Shown here: positions 1-8,991 of the stretch, piece after piece
How positions within the stretch are numbered: position 1 is the stretch's first letter
Layout of the letters: every line of letters begins with the position of its first letter
Source of the DNA: Nonomuraea pusilla
GTDB taxonomy: Bacteria; Actinomycetota; Actinomycetes; Streptosporangiales; Streptosporangiaceae
DNA: 64,000 nt
NCBI RefSeq assembly: GCF_900109355.1
Contig: NZ_FOBF01000009.1
Coordinates: forward strand, 62,001-126,000
Direction of reading: 5' to 3'
The notes under the pieces: model-generated
Told to the model about the DNA's origin: nothing
What the model saw: only the letters and a program-made list of their open reading frames with translations
Databases searched by the model: none
Translations under genes and position numbers: made by a program

Positions 1-802
1 TGACGACGGCCGCGGAGACGGCGCCGGCCATCGAGGCGATGGCGGCGCCGAGGAACCCGGGCACGCCGTCGGCGACGGCCGTGCCGCCGAGCGTGGCCAC
101 GAGCGCCGTGCAGGCGAGCGCGCCGAGGAGCTGCGGCGCGCCGACAGCGGCGGAGCCGCCGCCCGCGGCGGGGGCGAGCAGCCCGGCCAGGAACGCGTAC
201 GGCATGGCGGCGTAGCCGATCAGGGCGCCCGTGCCGGAGTCGCCGACGGCCCTGGACAGGGCGGCGCCGACGCCGACGAGCAGCAGCGCGAGCGCGGCGG
301 CGACGACGGCGGTGACGACGGGCGTGAGGCCGCCGAAGGCGAGCGCGGCGGCGCCCGCGACGAGCAGCCCGCAGGCCGCTCCCCCGCCGACGGCCCTCGT
401 GTGCCTGCCCTCCCACTTGCCGTTGCCTTCGCGCACGCCGGTGGCGACGACGTCGGCGACGTCGTCGAACCTGGCGGGCGGCAGCTCCACGCCGCGCGGC
501 CGCAGGTAGAGGATCTCGCCGTCGAGCACGCCCAGCGCCCCGAGGCTCTGCCCCAGGTCGAACGGCTCGCCGCCGAGCCGCTGCAGCGTCCAGCCCGGCT
601 GGGCGGCCGCCTCGCCGCCGACCTCGCCCATGGCGCGCAGCAGCCCGGGCAGGACGTGCGGCAGCGGGATGTCGGCGGGCAGCGCGAGGTCCGCCTTCCT
701 GCGCGGCCCGACCACGGTGACGTGGCAGAGCGGCGGCAGCGCGGCGGGCGCCTGGGCGAGCGCGCCCTGCTGCGGCGGCGGGATTTCGGCCAGCGAAGTC
801 AC
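1..802 (-). CDS. eccD: Type VII secretion membrane channel protein EccD, C-terminus off the left edge
   Basis: EccD is the polytopic inner-membrane component that forms most of the membrane vestibule of ESX/type VII secretion. About 267 residues are visible. The first ~105 residues are soluble and resemble the ubiquitin-like YukD/EccD cytosolic domain (CHVTVVGPRRKADLALP near the start, LGALGVLDGEILYLRP near its end). Alanine/leucine/valine-rich membrane segments follow, for example residues ~135-165 and 165-190. The GTG at 802 begins VTSLAEIPPP; the nearest ATG runs into TGA. A TGAGGAGATT stretch lies ~30 nt upstream, so a slightly longer start is possible. The gene is divergent from eccC, which supports the assignment. 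The remaining membrane helices lie outside the window, and eccB and eccE are not visible here. Confidence 0.82.
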   Translation of the reverse strand, partial: MTSLAEIPPPQQGALAQAPAALPPLCHVTVVGPRRKADLALPADIPLPHVLPGLLRAMGEVGGEAAAQPGWTLQRLGGEPFDLGQSLGALGVLDGEILYLRPRGVELPPARFDDVADVVATGVREGNGKWEGRHTRAVGGGAACGLLVAGAAALAFGGLTPVVTAVVAAALALLLVGVGAALSRAVGDSGTGALIGYAAMPYAFLAGLLAPAAGGGSAAVGAPQLLGALACTALVATLGGTAVADGVPGFLGAAIASMAGAVSAAVV

Positions 803-904
803 ATGGACAACATAGCGAGGCAGAGTTAACAATCTCCTCAACTTGGGCGTAAGGCGCATCTGGTAAGAAGGGTCTTCCCAAGCACCAGAAGGGCCGACCA
901 GAGG

Positions 905-3900
905 GTGAGCATCGTCGTCGTACGGCGCCCGGAGCGCCGTCCCAGCCCGAAACCGCCGCGCGGCGAGATCCTGCTGGAGTCGCCTCCGGAGATCCCTGAG
1001 GTCCAGTCCCAGGGCATGATGGCGGTGCTCACGTACCTGCCGATGGTGGCGGGCGCGGCGGCGATGGGCCTGATGTTCACGGCGGGCGGCACCAACACCA
1101 GCCCCCTCATGTACGTGGCGAGCGGCCTGTTCGCCTTCTCCATGGTCGGCATGACGATCGGCCAGATGGGCCGCCAGGCGGGCGAGCGCAGGCACCGGCT
1201 CAACGGCGCCCGCCGCGACTACTTCCGCTACCTGGCGCAGATCCGCAAGCGGGTGCGCCGCGCCGCCGTCCAGCAGCGCGAGGCGCTGGAGTGGAGCGGG
1301 CCCCCGCCCGAGACCCTGTGGTGGACCGCCATGGGCCCGCGCCTGTGGGAGCGCCGCCCCCGCGACGAGGACTTCAGCACCGTACGACTCGGCACCGGCG
1401 TGCAGAAGCTCGCCGTGCAGCTCATCCCGCCCGACTCCAAGCCGGTCGAGGACCTCGACGCGCTCACGGCCGGGGCGCTGCGCAGGTTCATCCGCACCCA
1501 CTCGACCGTGTCCAGGCTGCCGGTGGCCGTCGCGCTGCACTCGTTCGCGCGGATCAAGGTGTCCGGCGACCCGGCGCTCGCGCGCGCCATGGTCAGGGCG
1601 ATGCTGGCGCAGATCGCGGTCTTCCACTCCCCCGACGACATGCGGATCATGGTCTGCGCGGGCCGCGAGTGGATGAGCCACTGGGAGTGGGTCAAGTGGC
1701 TGCCGCACGCCCTGCACCCGGAGGAGACCGACGGCGCCGGGCAGGTCAGGCTCATGGCCGAGAACCTGAGCGAGCTCGACCGGCTCGTCGGCGGCGAACT
1801 GAAGGAGCGGGCCAGGTTCAAGCCGGGCGCGTCGGCCGACGCGCTGCCGTACCACGTGCTCATCCTCGACGGCGGCCACGTCCCGCAGGAGTCCCAGCTC
1901 GGCCACGACGCGATCCAGGGCGTCACCGTCATCGACCTGTCGGACTCCGCCGGCGCCGTGGAGGAACGCAGCATGCTGCGGCTGCGCGTGGACCACCGCG
2001 GCTTCCACATGGTCAAGCTCGACCACGCCGGCAAGGAGACCGTCAACCGGCTCGGCGACCCCGACGCGCTCGACTACCTCAGGGCCGAGGGCCTGGCCCG
2101 CCAGCTCGCGCCGCTGCGCGCCTCCACCGCCAAGGGCGGCGAGTCGCAGGACGTGCTGTCGATGAACACCACGCTGACCGAGTTGCTCGGCGTCGGCGAC
2201 CCGATGCGGCTCGACCCCGCGCAGGTCTGGCGGCCCAGGGCGGGCAGGAACCGGCTGCGCGTCCCCATCGGGCTCGGCGCCGACGGACGGCTCGTCGAGC
2301 TCGACATCAAGGAGTCCGCGCAGGGCGGCATGGGCCCGCACGGCCTCGTCATCGGCGCCACCGGATCCGGCAAGAGCGAACTGCTGCGCACGCTCGTGCT
2401 CGGCCTGGCGATCACCCACTCGTCGGAGATCCTGAACTTCGTCCTCGTCGACTTCAAGGGCGGCGCGACCTTCCTCGGCCTGGAAGGGCTCTCCCACGTC
2501 TCGGCCGTCATCACCAACCTGGAAGACGAGCTGCCGCTGGTCGACCGCATGCACGACGCCCTGCACGGCGAGATGGTGCGCCGCCAGGAGCTGCTGCGCG
2601 CCGCCGGCAACTACGCCTCGCTGCGCGACTACGAGCGCGCCCGCGAGCAGGGCGCCAACCTGCGGCCCCTGCCCACGCTGTTCGTGGTGCTGGACGAGTT
2701 CAGCGAGCTGCTGACCGCCAAACCCGAGTTCATCGACCTGTTCGTCATGATCGGCCGGCTCGGCCGCTCGCTCGGCGTCCACCTCCTGCTCGCCTCCCAG
2801 CGGCTGGAGGAGGGCCGGCTGCGCGGCCTGGACACCCACCTGTCGTACCGGATCGGCCTGCGGACCTTCTCGGCGATGGAGAGCCGGGTGGTGCTGGGCG
2901 TCGCCGACGCGTACGAGCTGCCCTCCGCCCCCGGCAACGGCTACCTGAAGTACGAGACGACCGGCATGACGCGGTTCAAGGCGGCGTACGTGTCGGGCCC
3001 GTACCAGGCGGACCCGCGGCACGTCGCCGCGCCCGACGGCTCGATCGTCGTCAGGGAGGTCGTCGAGTACGGCACCGACTTCGTGCCCGTCCCCATCCTG
3101 GAGGAGCCACTGGAGCAGGAGGAGGCCGAGGAGGAGAGCCCTTCGCAGCAGCAGAGCCTGCTCGACATCGTGGTCACCCGCCTCGCCGGGCAGGGCCCCG
3201 CCGCGCACCCCATCTGGCTGCCGCCGCTGGCCGAGCCGCCCACGCTCGCCCACCTGCTGCCGCCGCTGTCGGTCACGCCCGAGCTGGGGCTGTCCACGCC
3301 CGGCTGGCCGGGCAGGGGACGCCTCCAGGCCGTGGCCGGCATCATCGACCGGCCGTTCGAGCAGCGGCGCGACCCGTACTGGCTGGACCTGTCCGGCGCG
3401 GCCGGGCACGTCGGCGTGGCGGGCGGCCCGCAGAGCGGCAAGAGCACGATCCTGCGCACGCTGATCACCAGCATGGCGCTCACCCACACGCCTCGCGAGG
3501 TGCAGTTCTACTGCCTCGACTTCGGCGGCGGCGCGCTCGCCTCGCTGGACGGCCTGCCGCACGTCGGCGGCGTCGCCAGCAGGCTCGACGCCGAACGGGT
3601 GCGCAGGACCGTCGCCGAGATCGCGACCGTGCTGCAGCAGCGTGAGCGCGAGTTCGCCGAGAACGGCGTCGACTCCGTCGCCACCTACCGCAGGCGGCTG
3701 GCCGACGGCTCGCTGCGCGGTGACGGCTGGGGCGACATCTTCCTCGTCGTGGACGGCTGGCTGACCGTCAGGCAGGACTTCGAGGCGCTGGAGCCCGTCA
3801 TCACCGACCTCGCGGCGCGCGGCCTCGGCTACGGCATCCACGTCGTGGCGGCCACGAACAAGTGGTCGGAGTTCCGTCCCGGCATCCGCGACCTGTTCGG

Positions 3901-4897
3901 CACGCGGATCGAGCTGAAGCTCGGCGACGCGTACGAGTCGGAGGTCAACAGGAAGAAGTCGCTGGCCGTGCCCGAAGGGGTGCCGGGCCGCGGCCTGACC
4001 AAGGACGGCCTGCACTTCCTCGGCGCGCTGCCCAGGATCGACGGGGTGCAGGACTCCGAGGACCTCGCCACGGGCGTCCAGGGGCTCGTGCACGCCGTCA
4101 GGGACGCCTGGCAGGGCCCCGCCGCCAAGCCGGTGCGGCTGCTGCCGTCGGTGCTCCCCGCCGCGTCGCTGCCCACCGCCGAGGAGACCGGCAGGAGCCG
4201 CGTCGCCCTCGGCGTGGACGAGGCCGCGCTCGCCCCCGTGCTCATCGACTTCGAGGCCGACCCGCACTTCATCGTCGTGGGCGACACCGAGAGCGGCAAG
4301 TCGAACCTGCTCAAGGTCATCGCCGAGAACATCGTGACCAGGTACGAGCCGCGTGAAGCCATGATGATCGTCATCGACTACCGCAGGTCGCTGCTCGACA
4401 CGGCGGTGAGCGAGCACCGCATCGGCTACGCCGCGTCCGGCCCCGCCGCGCTCGAACTCGTCGCCGACGCGCGCAACGCGCTGCTCAAGCGCCTGCCGCC
4501 GGCCGACCTCACCCCCGAGCAGCTGCGCGCCCGCGACTGGTGGAAGGGGTCGGACCTGTACATCGTCGTGGACGACTACGACCTGGTGGCGACCGGCAAC
4601 AACCCGCTGCTTCCGCTGGTCGAGCTGCTGCCGCAGGCCCGCGACATCGGCCTGCACCTGGTGATGTCGCGCGCCATGGGCGGCCTCGGCCGCGCCATGT
4701 TCGACCCGGTGATCCAGCGGCTGAAGGACATGGCGAGCCCGGCGGTGATCCTGTCGGGCAGCAAGGACGAGGGCTTCCTCTTCGGCAACGTCCGGGCGCA
4801 GCCGCTGCCGCCCGGCCGCGGCTTCGTCGTGGACAGGCGGTTCGGGGCGCGGATGGCGCAGACCGCGCTCTGGCCCGCGCCCGAGCGTGACGAGTAG
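905..4897 (+). CDS. eccC: Type VII secretion FtsK/SpoIIIE ATPase EccC (fused EccCa-EccCb)
   Basis: EccC is the motor and substrate receptor of type VII secretion. At 1330 aa it has the full fused length. Two membrane segments are seen at residues ~38-60 (MAVLTYLPMVAGAAAMGLMF) and ~65-85. Three FtsK-type ATPase domains follow, with Walker A motifs GATGSGKSE (~484), GGPQSGKST (~840) and GDTESGKSN (~1124). Walker B-like strands are seen: LFVVLDEF in the first domain, IFLVVDGW in the second and LYIVVDDYD in the third. In most families only the first ATPase domain is strongly active and the last binds the WXG100 C-terminal signal; that is family knowledge, not seen here. The GTG at 905 (VSIVVVRRPERR) follows a weak AGAGG. 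The start is plausible but not well fixed by a ribosome site. Confidence 0.95.
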   Translation: MSIVVVRRPERRPSPKPPRGEILLESPPEIPEVQSQGMMAVLTYLPMVAGAAAMGLMFTAGGTNTSPLMYVASGLFAFSMVGMTIGQMGRQAGERRHRLNGARRDYFRYLAQIRKRVRRAAVQQREALEWSGPPPETLWWTAMGPRLWERRPRDEDFSTVRLGTGVQKLAVQLIPPDSKPVEDLDALTAGALRRFIRTHSTVSRLPVAVALHSFARIKVSGDPALARAMVRAMLAQIAVFHSPDDMRIMVCAGREWMSHWEWVKWLPHALHPEETDGAGQVRLMAENLSELDRLVGGELKERARFKPGASADALPYHVLILDGGHVPQESQLGHDAIQGVTVIDLSDSAGAVEERSMLRLRVDHRGFHMVKLDHAGKETVNRLGDPDALDYLRAEGLARQLAPLRASTAKGGESQDVLSMNTTLTELLGVGDPMRLDPAQVWRPRAGRNRLRVPIGLGADGRLVELDIKESAQGGMGPHGLVIGATGSGKSELLRTLVLGLAITHSSEILNFVLVDFKGGATFLGLEGLSHVSAVITNLEDELPLVDRMHDALHGEMVRRQELLRAAGNYASLRDYERAREQGANLRPLPTLFVVLDEFSELLTAKPEFIDLFVMIGRLGRSLGVHLLLASQRLEEGRLRGLDTHLSYRIGLRTFSAMESRVVLGVADAYELPSAPGNGYLKYETTGMTRFKAAYVSGPYQADPRHVAAPDGSIVVREVVEYGTDFVPVPILEEPLEQEEAEEESPSQQQSLLDIVVTRLAGQGPAAHPIWLPPLAEPPTLAHLLPPLSVTPELGLSTPGWPGRGRLQAVAGIIDRPFEQRRDPYWLDLSGAAGHVGVAGGPQSGKSTILRTLITSMALTHTPREVQFYCLDFGGGALASLDGLPHVGGVASRLDAERVRRTVAEIATVLQQREREFAENGVDSVATYRRRLADGSLRGDGWGDIFLVVDGWLTVRQDFEALEPVITDLAARGLGYGIHVVAATNKWSEFRPGIRDLFGTRIELKLGDAYESEVNRKKSLAVPEGVPGRGLTKDGLHFLGALPRIDGVQDSEDLATGVQGLVHAVRDAWQGPAAKPVRLLPSVLPAASLPTAEETGRSRVALGVDEAALAPVLIDFEADPHFIVVGDTESGKSNLLKVIAENIVTRYEPREAMMIVIDYRRSLLDTAVSEHRIGYAASGPAALELVADARNALLKRLPPADLTPEQLRARDWWKGSDLYIVVDDYDLVATGNNPLLPLVELLPQARDIGLHLVMSRAMGGLGRAMFDPVIQRLKDMASPAVILSGSKDEGFLFGNVRAQPLPPGRGFVVDRRFGARMAQTALWPAPERDE

Positions 4898-4923
4898 CGC
4901 CTGAGGAGATAAGGGGGAAGCGC

Positions 4924-5211
4924 GTGGCGACGGGGCTCGACATCCACTTCAGCGCGCTCGACGACTGCAGGATCGTGGCACGCACCGTACGGGGCAAGTT
5001 CGGCGACCTCGCCGACGGCTACCCGGCCAGGTCGCCGGACTCGTCCATCTTCGGCAGACTGGACGACTCCGGCGCGCTGGCGGACGCGGTGCACCTGGTG
5101 GAGACCACGGCCGACAGCGAGTTCGGCAAGGCCAAGAGCCTGATCGAGGGCGTCGAGACGGCCCTCGGCCAGGTGCAGGACAACGTGAGGCGGGCGAACG
5201 ACCCCCGATGA
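4924..5211 (+). CDS. Small helical T7SS-associated protein (Esx/EspC-like), coupled to the transglycosylase effector
   Basis: This 95-aa acidic protein lacks cysteine and tryptophan and has no signal peptide or membrane segment. It lies 26 nt after eccC. A GAGGAGATAAGGGGG ribosome site precedes the GTG at 4924, and its stop overlaps the ATG of the next gene (ATGA). Two long helical stretches (residues ~5-35 and ~45-92) around a central loop resemble the hairpin fold of WXG100/EspC-type secretion partners, but no WXG is present. Translational coupling suggests it forms a 1:1 complex with the N-terminal domain of the downstream WXG-transglycosylase, as Esx pairs do. This role is inferred from size, composition and position; no named family was recognised with confidence. 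Confidence 0.7.
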   Translation: MATGLDIHFSALDDCRIVARTVRGKFGDLADGYPARSPDSSIFGRLDDSGALADAVHLVETTADSEFGKAKSLIEGVETALGQVQDNVRRANDPR

Positions 5212-6281
5212 GCGCACCCGAGGAGATCTACGACCTGCCGGACGGGGCCACGCTCGCCGCGCTGGCCGGCAAGGTCACCGGAGACCCCGCCGCCGTGCGC
5301 GCCATCGCCGAGCGGTGGCGCTCCGCCGCGGGAAGGGTCCTCAGCCACACCGGCGAACTCGGCAAGGCCGTCACCACCGTGGATCTCGCCTGGGAGGGCG
5401 ACTCGGCCAACGCGTTCGTCGACTACATGGGCGACTACGGCAGGGCCGGGCAGGACCTGCACGACGCGCTGATGAACTGCGCCTCGTCGCTCGACCACGC
5501 CGCCGCCGCGCTGGAGAGCGCCCAGGGCCGCGTGGCGGGCGTCTGCGACCGGCTGCTCACCCGCGTCCGCGCCTACCGCGACGCCAACCCCGACGCGAAG
5601 GACGCGGACCTGGAGCCGGGGATCAGGACGATGGTGCAGGAGGAGATCGGGTACGCCCGCACGCCGGTACGCGAGGCCGGGGAGGCCGTCACCGCCGCCA
5701 AGGACGCGATCGGCAGGTTCCTCAAGGAGCGCAAGACCCGGTTCGCGAAGATCGCGGCGGCGTCGGACCAGGAGTTCGTCCCCGGGTCGGGGCACAGGTT
5801 CGACTGGCGGCGCACCCCGAGCTACACCGCGCACTCCGCCACGACCGGGGTCGGCGGCAGCCCGCGCGTGGGCGGCTACGGCGCGAGCGGCCTGCCCCCG
5901 GCGGGCGGCGGGCCCGCTCCCACCGGCAAGGTCAAGGAGTGGATCGAGGAGGCGATCGCCATCCTCCAGGAGAACGGCGTGCCGGCCGCCAAGATGAACC
6001 CGAACGACATCTGGCTGATCATCCAGCACGAGTCGGGCGGCAACCCCCACGCGATCAACCTGTGGGACGTCAACGCCACCGCCGGCCACCCGTCGAAGGG
6101 GCTGATGCAGACCATCGACCCCGTCTTCGACGCGCACGCGCTCGACGGCCACAGGAACATCTACCACCCGATCGACAACATCATCGCCGGGGTGCGGTAC
6201 GCCATCGATCTCTACGGCTCGGTGTCGGCGGTGCCGGGAGTCGTGAGCACCAAGACCGGCTCGGGCTACCGCCCCTACTGA
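5208..6281 (+). CDS. WXG100-like domain fused to lytic transglycosylase (SLT) domain; predicted T7SS effector
   Basis: A 357-aa two-domain protein. Residues ~1-150 are a long helical region with a W-E-G motif at ~62 (VDLAWEGDSANAF), as in WXG100/LXG secretion domains. A low-complexity linker spans ~190-235 (THSATTGVGGSPRVGGYGAS). Residues ~240-350 are a soluble lytic transglycosylase fold, with IIQHESGGNPHAINLWD carrying the expected catalytic Glu at ~275, then KGLMQTIDPVF and the helix around NIIAGVRYAIDLYGS. There is no Sec signal, so export through the adjacent EccC/EccD machine is the likely route. The ATG at 5208 overlaps the upstream stop by 4 nt. Likely jobs are local peptidoglycan opening for the T7SS or a toxin-like wall hydrolase. 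Domain calls are firm; the role is inferred. Confidence 0.85.
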   Translation: MSAPEEIYDLPDGATLAALAGKVTGDPAAVRAIAERWRSAAGRVLSHTGELGKAVTTVDLAWEGDSANAFVDYMGDYGRAGQDLHDALMNCASSLDHAAAALESAQGRVAGVCDRLLTRVRAYRDANPDAKDADLEPGIRTMVQEEIGYARTPVREAGEAVTAAKDAIGRFLKERKTRFAKIAAASDQEFVPGSGHRFDWRRTPSYTAHSATTGVGGSPRVGGYGASGLPPAGGGPAPTGKVKEWIEEAIAILQENGVPAAKMNPNDIWLIIQHESGGNPHAINLWDVNATAGHPSKGLMQTIDPVFDAHALDGHRNIYHPIDNIIAGVRYAIDLYGSVSAVPGVVSTKTGSGYRPY

Positions 6282-6395
6282 CCGGCGCGACGCCACACGC
6301 CGAAGTCCTGGCCGTCCGGGCGCGTACCCCGGAACCGGCCGCCGCGCGGGGCACGGCGACCGCCCCGAGCCCGCCGGCCCCGGCCGTCACGGTCG

Positions 6396-8888
6396 CTAGC
6401 CGCAGTTGCCCCACGCGGCGCTGGTGCTGCCGGAGCCCGCGCTGCCCGAGTAGCGGACGCACTTGCCCTTGGCGGGCAGCTTCACCGGGCCCGCGTAGTA
6501 GTCGTAGCTGCCGGAGTCGGTGCGCGTGCCGCCGCCCTGGACCTCCAGGGTGGCGCGGACCGGCGTCCTCCTGCCCACATCAGGGCCGTTCTTCATGGTG
6601 ACGACGCAGTTCTCCCCCGTGCCGCTGTTGTACAGCTGGTACGTCGTCCCGCCGGTGAAGGAGCTCTGCCGCTGGACGTAGAAGCCCGGCCCGCACACCT
6701 GGGTCGGCGTGTACGGGTTCTTCTTCGGCGCGGCCGACGCCGTGGTCTTCGTGGGCGTGGGCTCCGGCTGGGGCTGCTGCGTGGTCGGCCGGCTCGTCGG
6801 CGTCCGGGTGGGCGTCGGGGTCGGCGTGGGCCGCTTGGTGGTCTTCGTCGGCGTCGGCGTGGCGCTCGGCGTCGGTTTGACCGTCTTGGTCACCGTGGCC
6901 TTCGGGCTGGCCTTCCTCGTCGGCCGGGTCACCGTCCTGGTCGGCCGGGGGTGGCGGGTGGGCACCACCACCGGCTGGGTCGGCAGCGCCGACGGCGTCG
7001 GCACCGACGTCAGCACGGGCACCGACGGCGGGTCGGTGTCCGCGTCCAGCACGAGCGGGCCGACGCCGGTGTCGTCCGGGGTGGGCGTCGCCCACGGCGC
7101 GGTCACCTCGGCCTGCGGCTGCGTGCCCTGCGGCGCGGCCGTCGGCACGGCGGCCTGCCCGGTGGGCCCGGTGGCGGCCGGCGAGGCGGAGGAGCCGGCC
7201 GCCGCGGCGGCGGGCTCGAACTGCACGCGGGACGAGTACGTGCTCGCGCCCCACAGCCCGAGCCCGGACAGCAGCACGACCGCCGTCACGCCGGCGGCCA
7301 GCCCGATGGGGAACGGCCTGCGCGCGGGAGCGGCGGCGGCGTGCCCCTGAGCGGCCTGCGCGGGGACACCCTGATGCGGCACCTGCGCACCGGGCGGACC
7401 CCACTGCTGCTGCGGAACCTGACCACCGTCCGGACCCCACTGCTGCTGCGGCGCCTGGCCACCGTCGGGGCCCCACTGCTGGTGCGCTCCCTCGGGGCCC
7501 TGGGGCGGACCCCACTGCTGCCGCGGCACGGGCGGCAGGTCGGGGCCTCCCTCGACCGGCACGCCGGCGGGCGGCCCGGCCACCGGCACCCCTTCCAGCG
7601 GCGGACCTGGAACCCCACCCTGCCCCATGGGAACAAGCCCGCCAGAAGGCGGAGCGACCGCCCCGCCCTGAGCAGGGGGAACAGGCCCGCCCTGAGGCGG
7701 AAGCCCTGAGCCTGGGGACTGAGGCGGAGGCAGAGGAGCGCCCGGGGCCGGGAAGGGCGCGCCGGGCGGCGGCGCCGCCGCGCCCGGAGACAAGGGCAGG
7801 TCGGCGCCGGGCGGTGGCGGCACGGGCGCGCCCACAGGCGGGGGCAGGGGGGCGCCGGGCGGTGGCGGCGGGAGGGGGACGCCGTCCAGGGGCAGCACGA
7901 TGGGCGCGATCAACGACGACCCGCCCCCCTGACCACCCTGCCCGCCGGAGGGCTGGGCACCAGGCGTCTGCGGCTCCGCCGGCTCGGCGGTCGGGGCCGC
8001 CGGGGCGTTCTGGTGGGGCGTCGCGTTCGCCGGTGGCGGGGTGGCGGCGCTCGGGGGGATGGGGGCGTTGGCGTCGCCGAGCAGGCGCAGCAGGGCCGTG
8101 TACGTCGTCGGACGGCCCGCCACGTCCTTGGCCAGGCCCGCGAGCACGACCTGCCGCAGCGGCTCGGGCAGGTCGCCCACCTCCGGCTCGGCGTGCAGCA
8201 CCGCGTCCGCGTCGTGGGCGAACGGCGCCGACCCGGTGGCGGCGAACACCATGGTGGCCGCCCAGGCGAACACGTCGGCGTACGGCCCGTACCGCAGGCC
8301 GTTGAGCTGCTCGGGGGCGCGGTAGCCGAGCTCGCCCGCCGGGTCGCCGATCTCGATGTCGGTGATCTTCAGCGTCTCGCCGGTCATGATCACGTTCGCC
8401 GGGGTGAGCCCACGGTGGGCGAACCCGGCGAGGTGGACGGCGGTGAGCGCGGTCAGCGTGCCCACGGCCAGCCGCTCCAGCGCCTCGCCCGCCAGCGGCC
8501 CGTCGGCGGCGACGGCCTCGGCCAGCGAGCGGCCCTCCACGTACTCCCTGACGACGTAGACGCGCCCGTCGGCGACCCCGGCGTCGAGGGTGCGAGCGAC
8601 GTACGAGCTGGACACGCGGCCGACGCCCCTGAGCCGTCCCACGAAGTCGCCGTCGCCGGGCGACTCGGCGGAGGCCCCGGGACCGTCGGAGGGTCCGGCG
8701 TCCAAGGTCTTGACGGCGACGGCCTCCAGGACACCGGCGGCGTCGGTGGCGGCGGCGGCGTCCGCGTCGTCACCGGCGGCGACGCCGAGGTAGACGGGAC
8801 CGCGTGGCCCCTCGCCGAGGAGGCGGGTGATGCGGTAGATGCCGATCCGCTGGGGGATGTCCGGCTGGGACGCGTCCGACTCCGCCAT
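6396..8888 (-). CDS. Membrane Ser/Thr kinase-like protein, predicted pseudokinase, with secreted C-terminal domain
   Basis: About 830 aa from the ATG at 8888, chosen because AAAGG lies 8 nt upstream; an in-frame ATG at 8927 lacks such a site. Residues ~10-270 are a PknB-type kinase fold with a P-loop (LLGEGPRGPVYLG) and the AVKTL lysine. The catalytic loop, however, reads HRGLTPANV instead of HRDLKPxN, so the catalytic Asp and the loop Lys are missing, and DFG reads DIE. APEQ and the following DVFAW are kept. A ~240-residue Pro/Gly/Gln-rich juxtamembrane linker contains 12-residue QWGP repeats. A transmembrane helix follows at ~522-545, then a Thr/Pro-rich external stalk (KTVKPTPSATPTPTKTTK). 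The ~110-residue terminal domain has four cysteines (CGPGFYV, GENCVV, KGKCVR, GNC). Position before mycP suggests a scaffold or nucleotide sensor for T7SS. Confidence 0.85.
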   Translation of the reverse strand: MAESDASQPDIPQRIGIYRITRLLGEGPRGPVYLGVAAGDDADAAAATDAAGVLEAVAVKTLDAGPSDGPGASAESPGDGDFVGRLRGVGRVSSSYVARTLDAGVADGRVYVVREYVEGRSLAEAVAADGPLAGEALERLAVGTLTALTAVHLAGFAHRGLTPANVIMTGETLKITDIEIGDPAGELGYRAPEQLNGLRYGPYADVFAWAATMVFAATGSAPFAHDADAVLHAEPEVGDLPEPLRQVVLAGLAKDVAGRPTTYTALLRLLGDANAPIPPSAATPPPANATPHQNAPAAPTAEPAEPQTPGAQPSGGQGGQGGGSSLIAPIVLPLDGVPLPPPPPGAPLPPPVGAPVPPPPGADLPLSPGAAAPPPGAPFPAPGAPLPPPQSPGSGLPPQGGPVPPAQGGAVAPPSGGLVPMGQGGVPGPPLEGVPVAGPPAGVPVEGGPDLPPVPRQQWGPPQGPEGAHQQWGPDGGQAPQQQWGPDGGQVPQQQWGPPGAQVPHQGVPAQAAQGHAAAAPARRPFPIGLAAGVTAVVLLSGLGLWGASTYSSRVQFEPAAAAAGSSASPAATGPTGQAAVPTAAPQGTQPQAEVTAPWATPTPDDTGVGPLVLDADTDPPSVPVLTSVPTPSALPTQPVVVPTRHPRPTRTVTRPTRKASPKATVTKTVKPTPSATPTPTKTTKRPTPTPTPTRTPTSRPTTQQPQPEPTPTKTTASAAPKKNPYTPTQVCGPGFYVQRQSSFTGGTTYQLYNSGTGENCVVTMKNGPDVGRRTPVRATLEVQGGGTRTDSGSYDYYAGPVKLPAKGKCVRYSGSAGSGSTSAAWGNCG
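7399..7545 (-). repeat. 36-39 bp tandem repeats encoding QWGP-x8 units
   Basis: The sequence CCCCACTGCTG recurs on the + strand at 7399, 7435, 7471 and 7510, a period of 36, 36 and 39 bp. On the coding (minus) strand these are four QWGP-starting units of 12-13 residues in the proline-rich linker of the pseudokinase. The middle two units are nearly identical (PDGGQ-A/V-PQQ). This is in-frame linker repeat expansion, not an intergenic element. Confidence 0.8.
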
Positions 8889-8961
8889 GACAGGACCTTT
8901 CAGGAGTGCGTCATGATCGGGGGACATTTAACCAAATAAGCCCCACCCATATCTGCCGTAG

Positions 8962-8991
8962 CACTTACGACGGCTGACAATTAACCGTCAA
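8962..8991 (-). promoter_or_regulatory. Possible promoter for the pseudokinase gene
   Basis: On the minus strand TTGACG (8991-8986) is followed after 18 bp by TAAGTG (8967-8962), within an AT-rich stretch between mycP and the kinase gene. GACGG and CCGTC also form a short inverted repeat here. The -10 match is weak, so this is only a candidate. Confidence 0.3.

Noticed and set aside
1291..3645. 784-codon ORF inside eccC
   Set aside because: Out-of-frame shadow of the EccC gene with Arg/Ala/Pro-rich translation.
6282..6395. Possible terminator between the transglycosylase and pseudokinase genes
   Set aside because: The convergent gap is GC-rich but I could not find a stem of more than about 6 bp.
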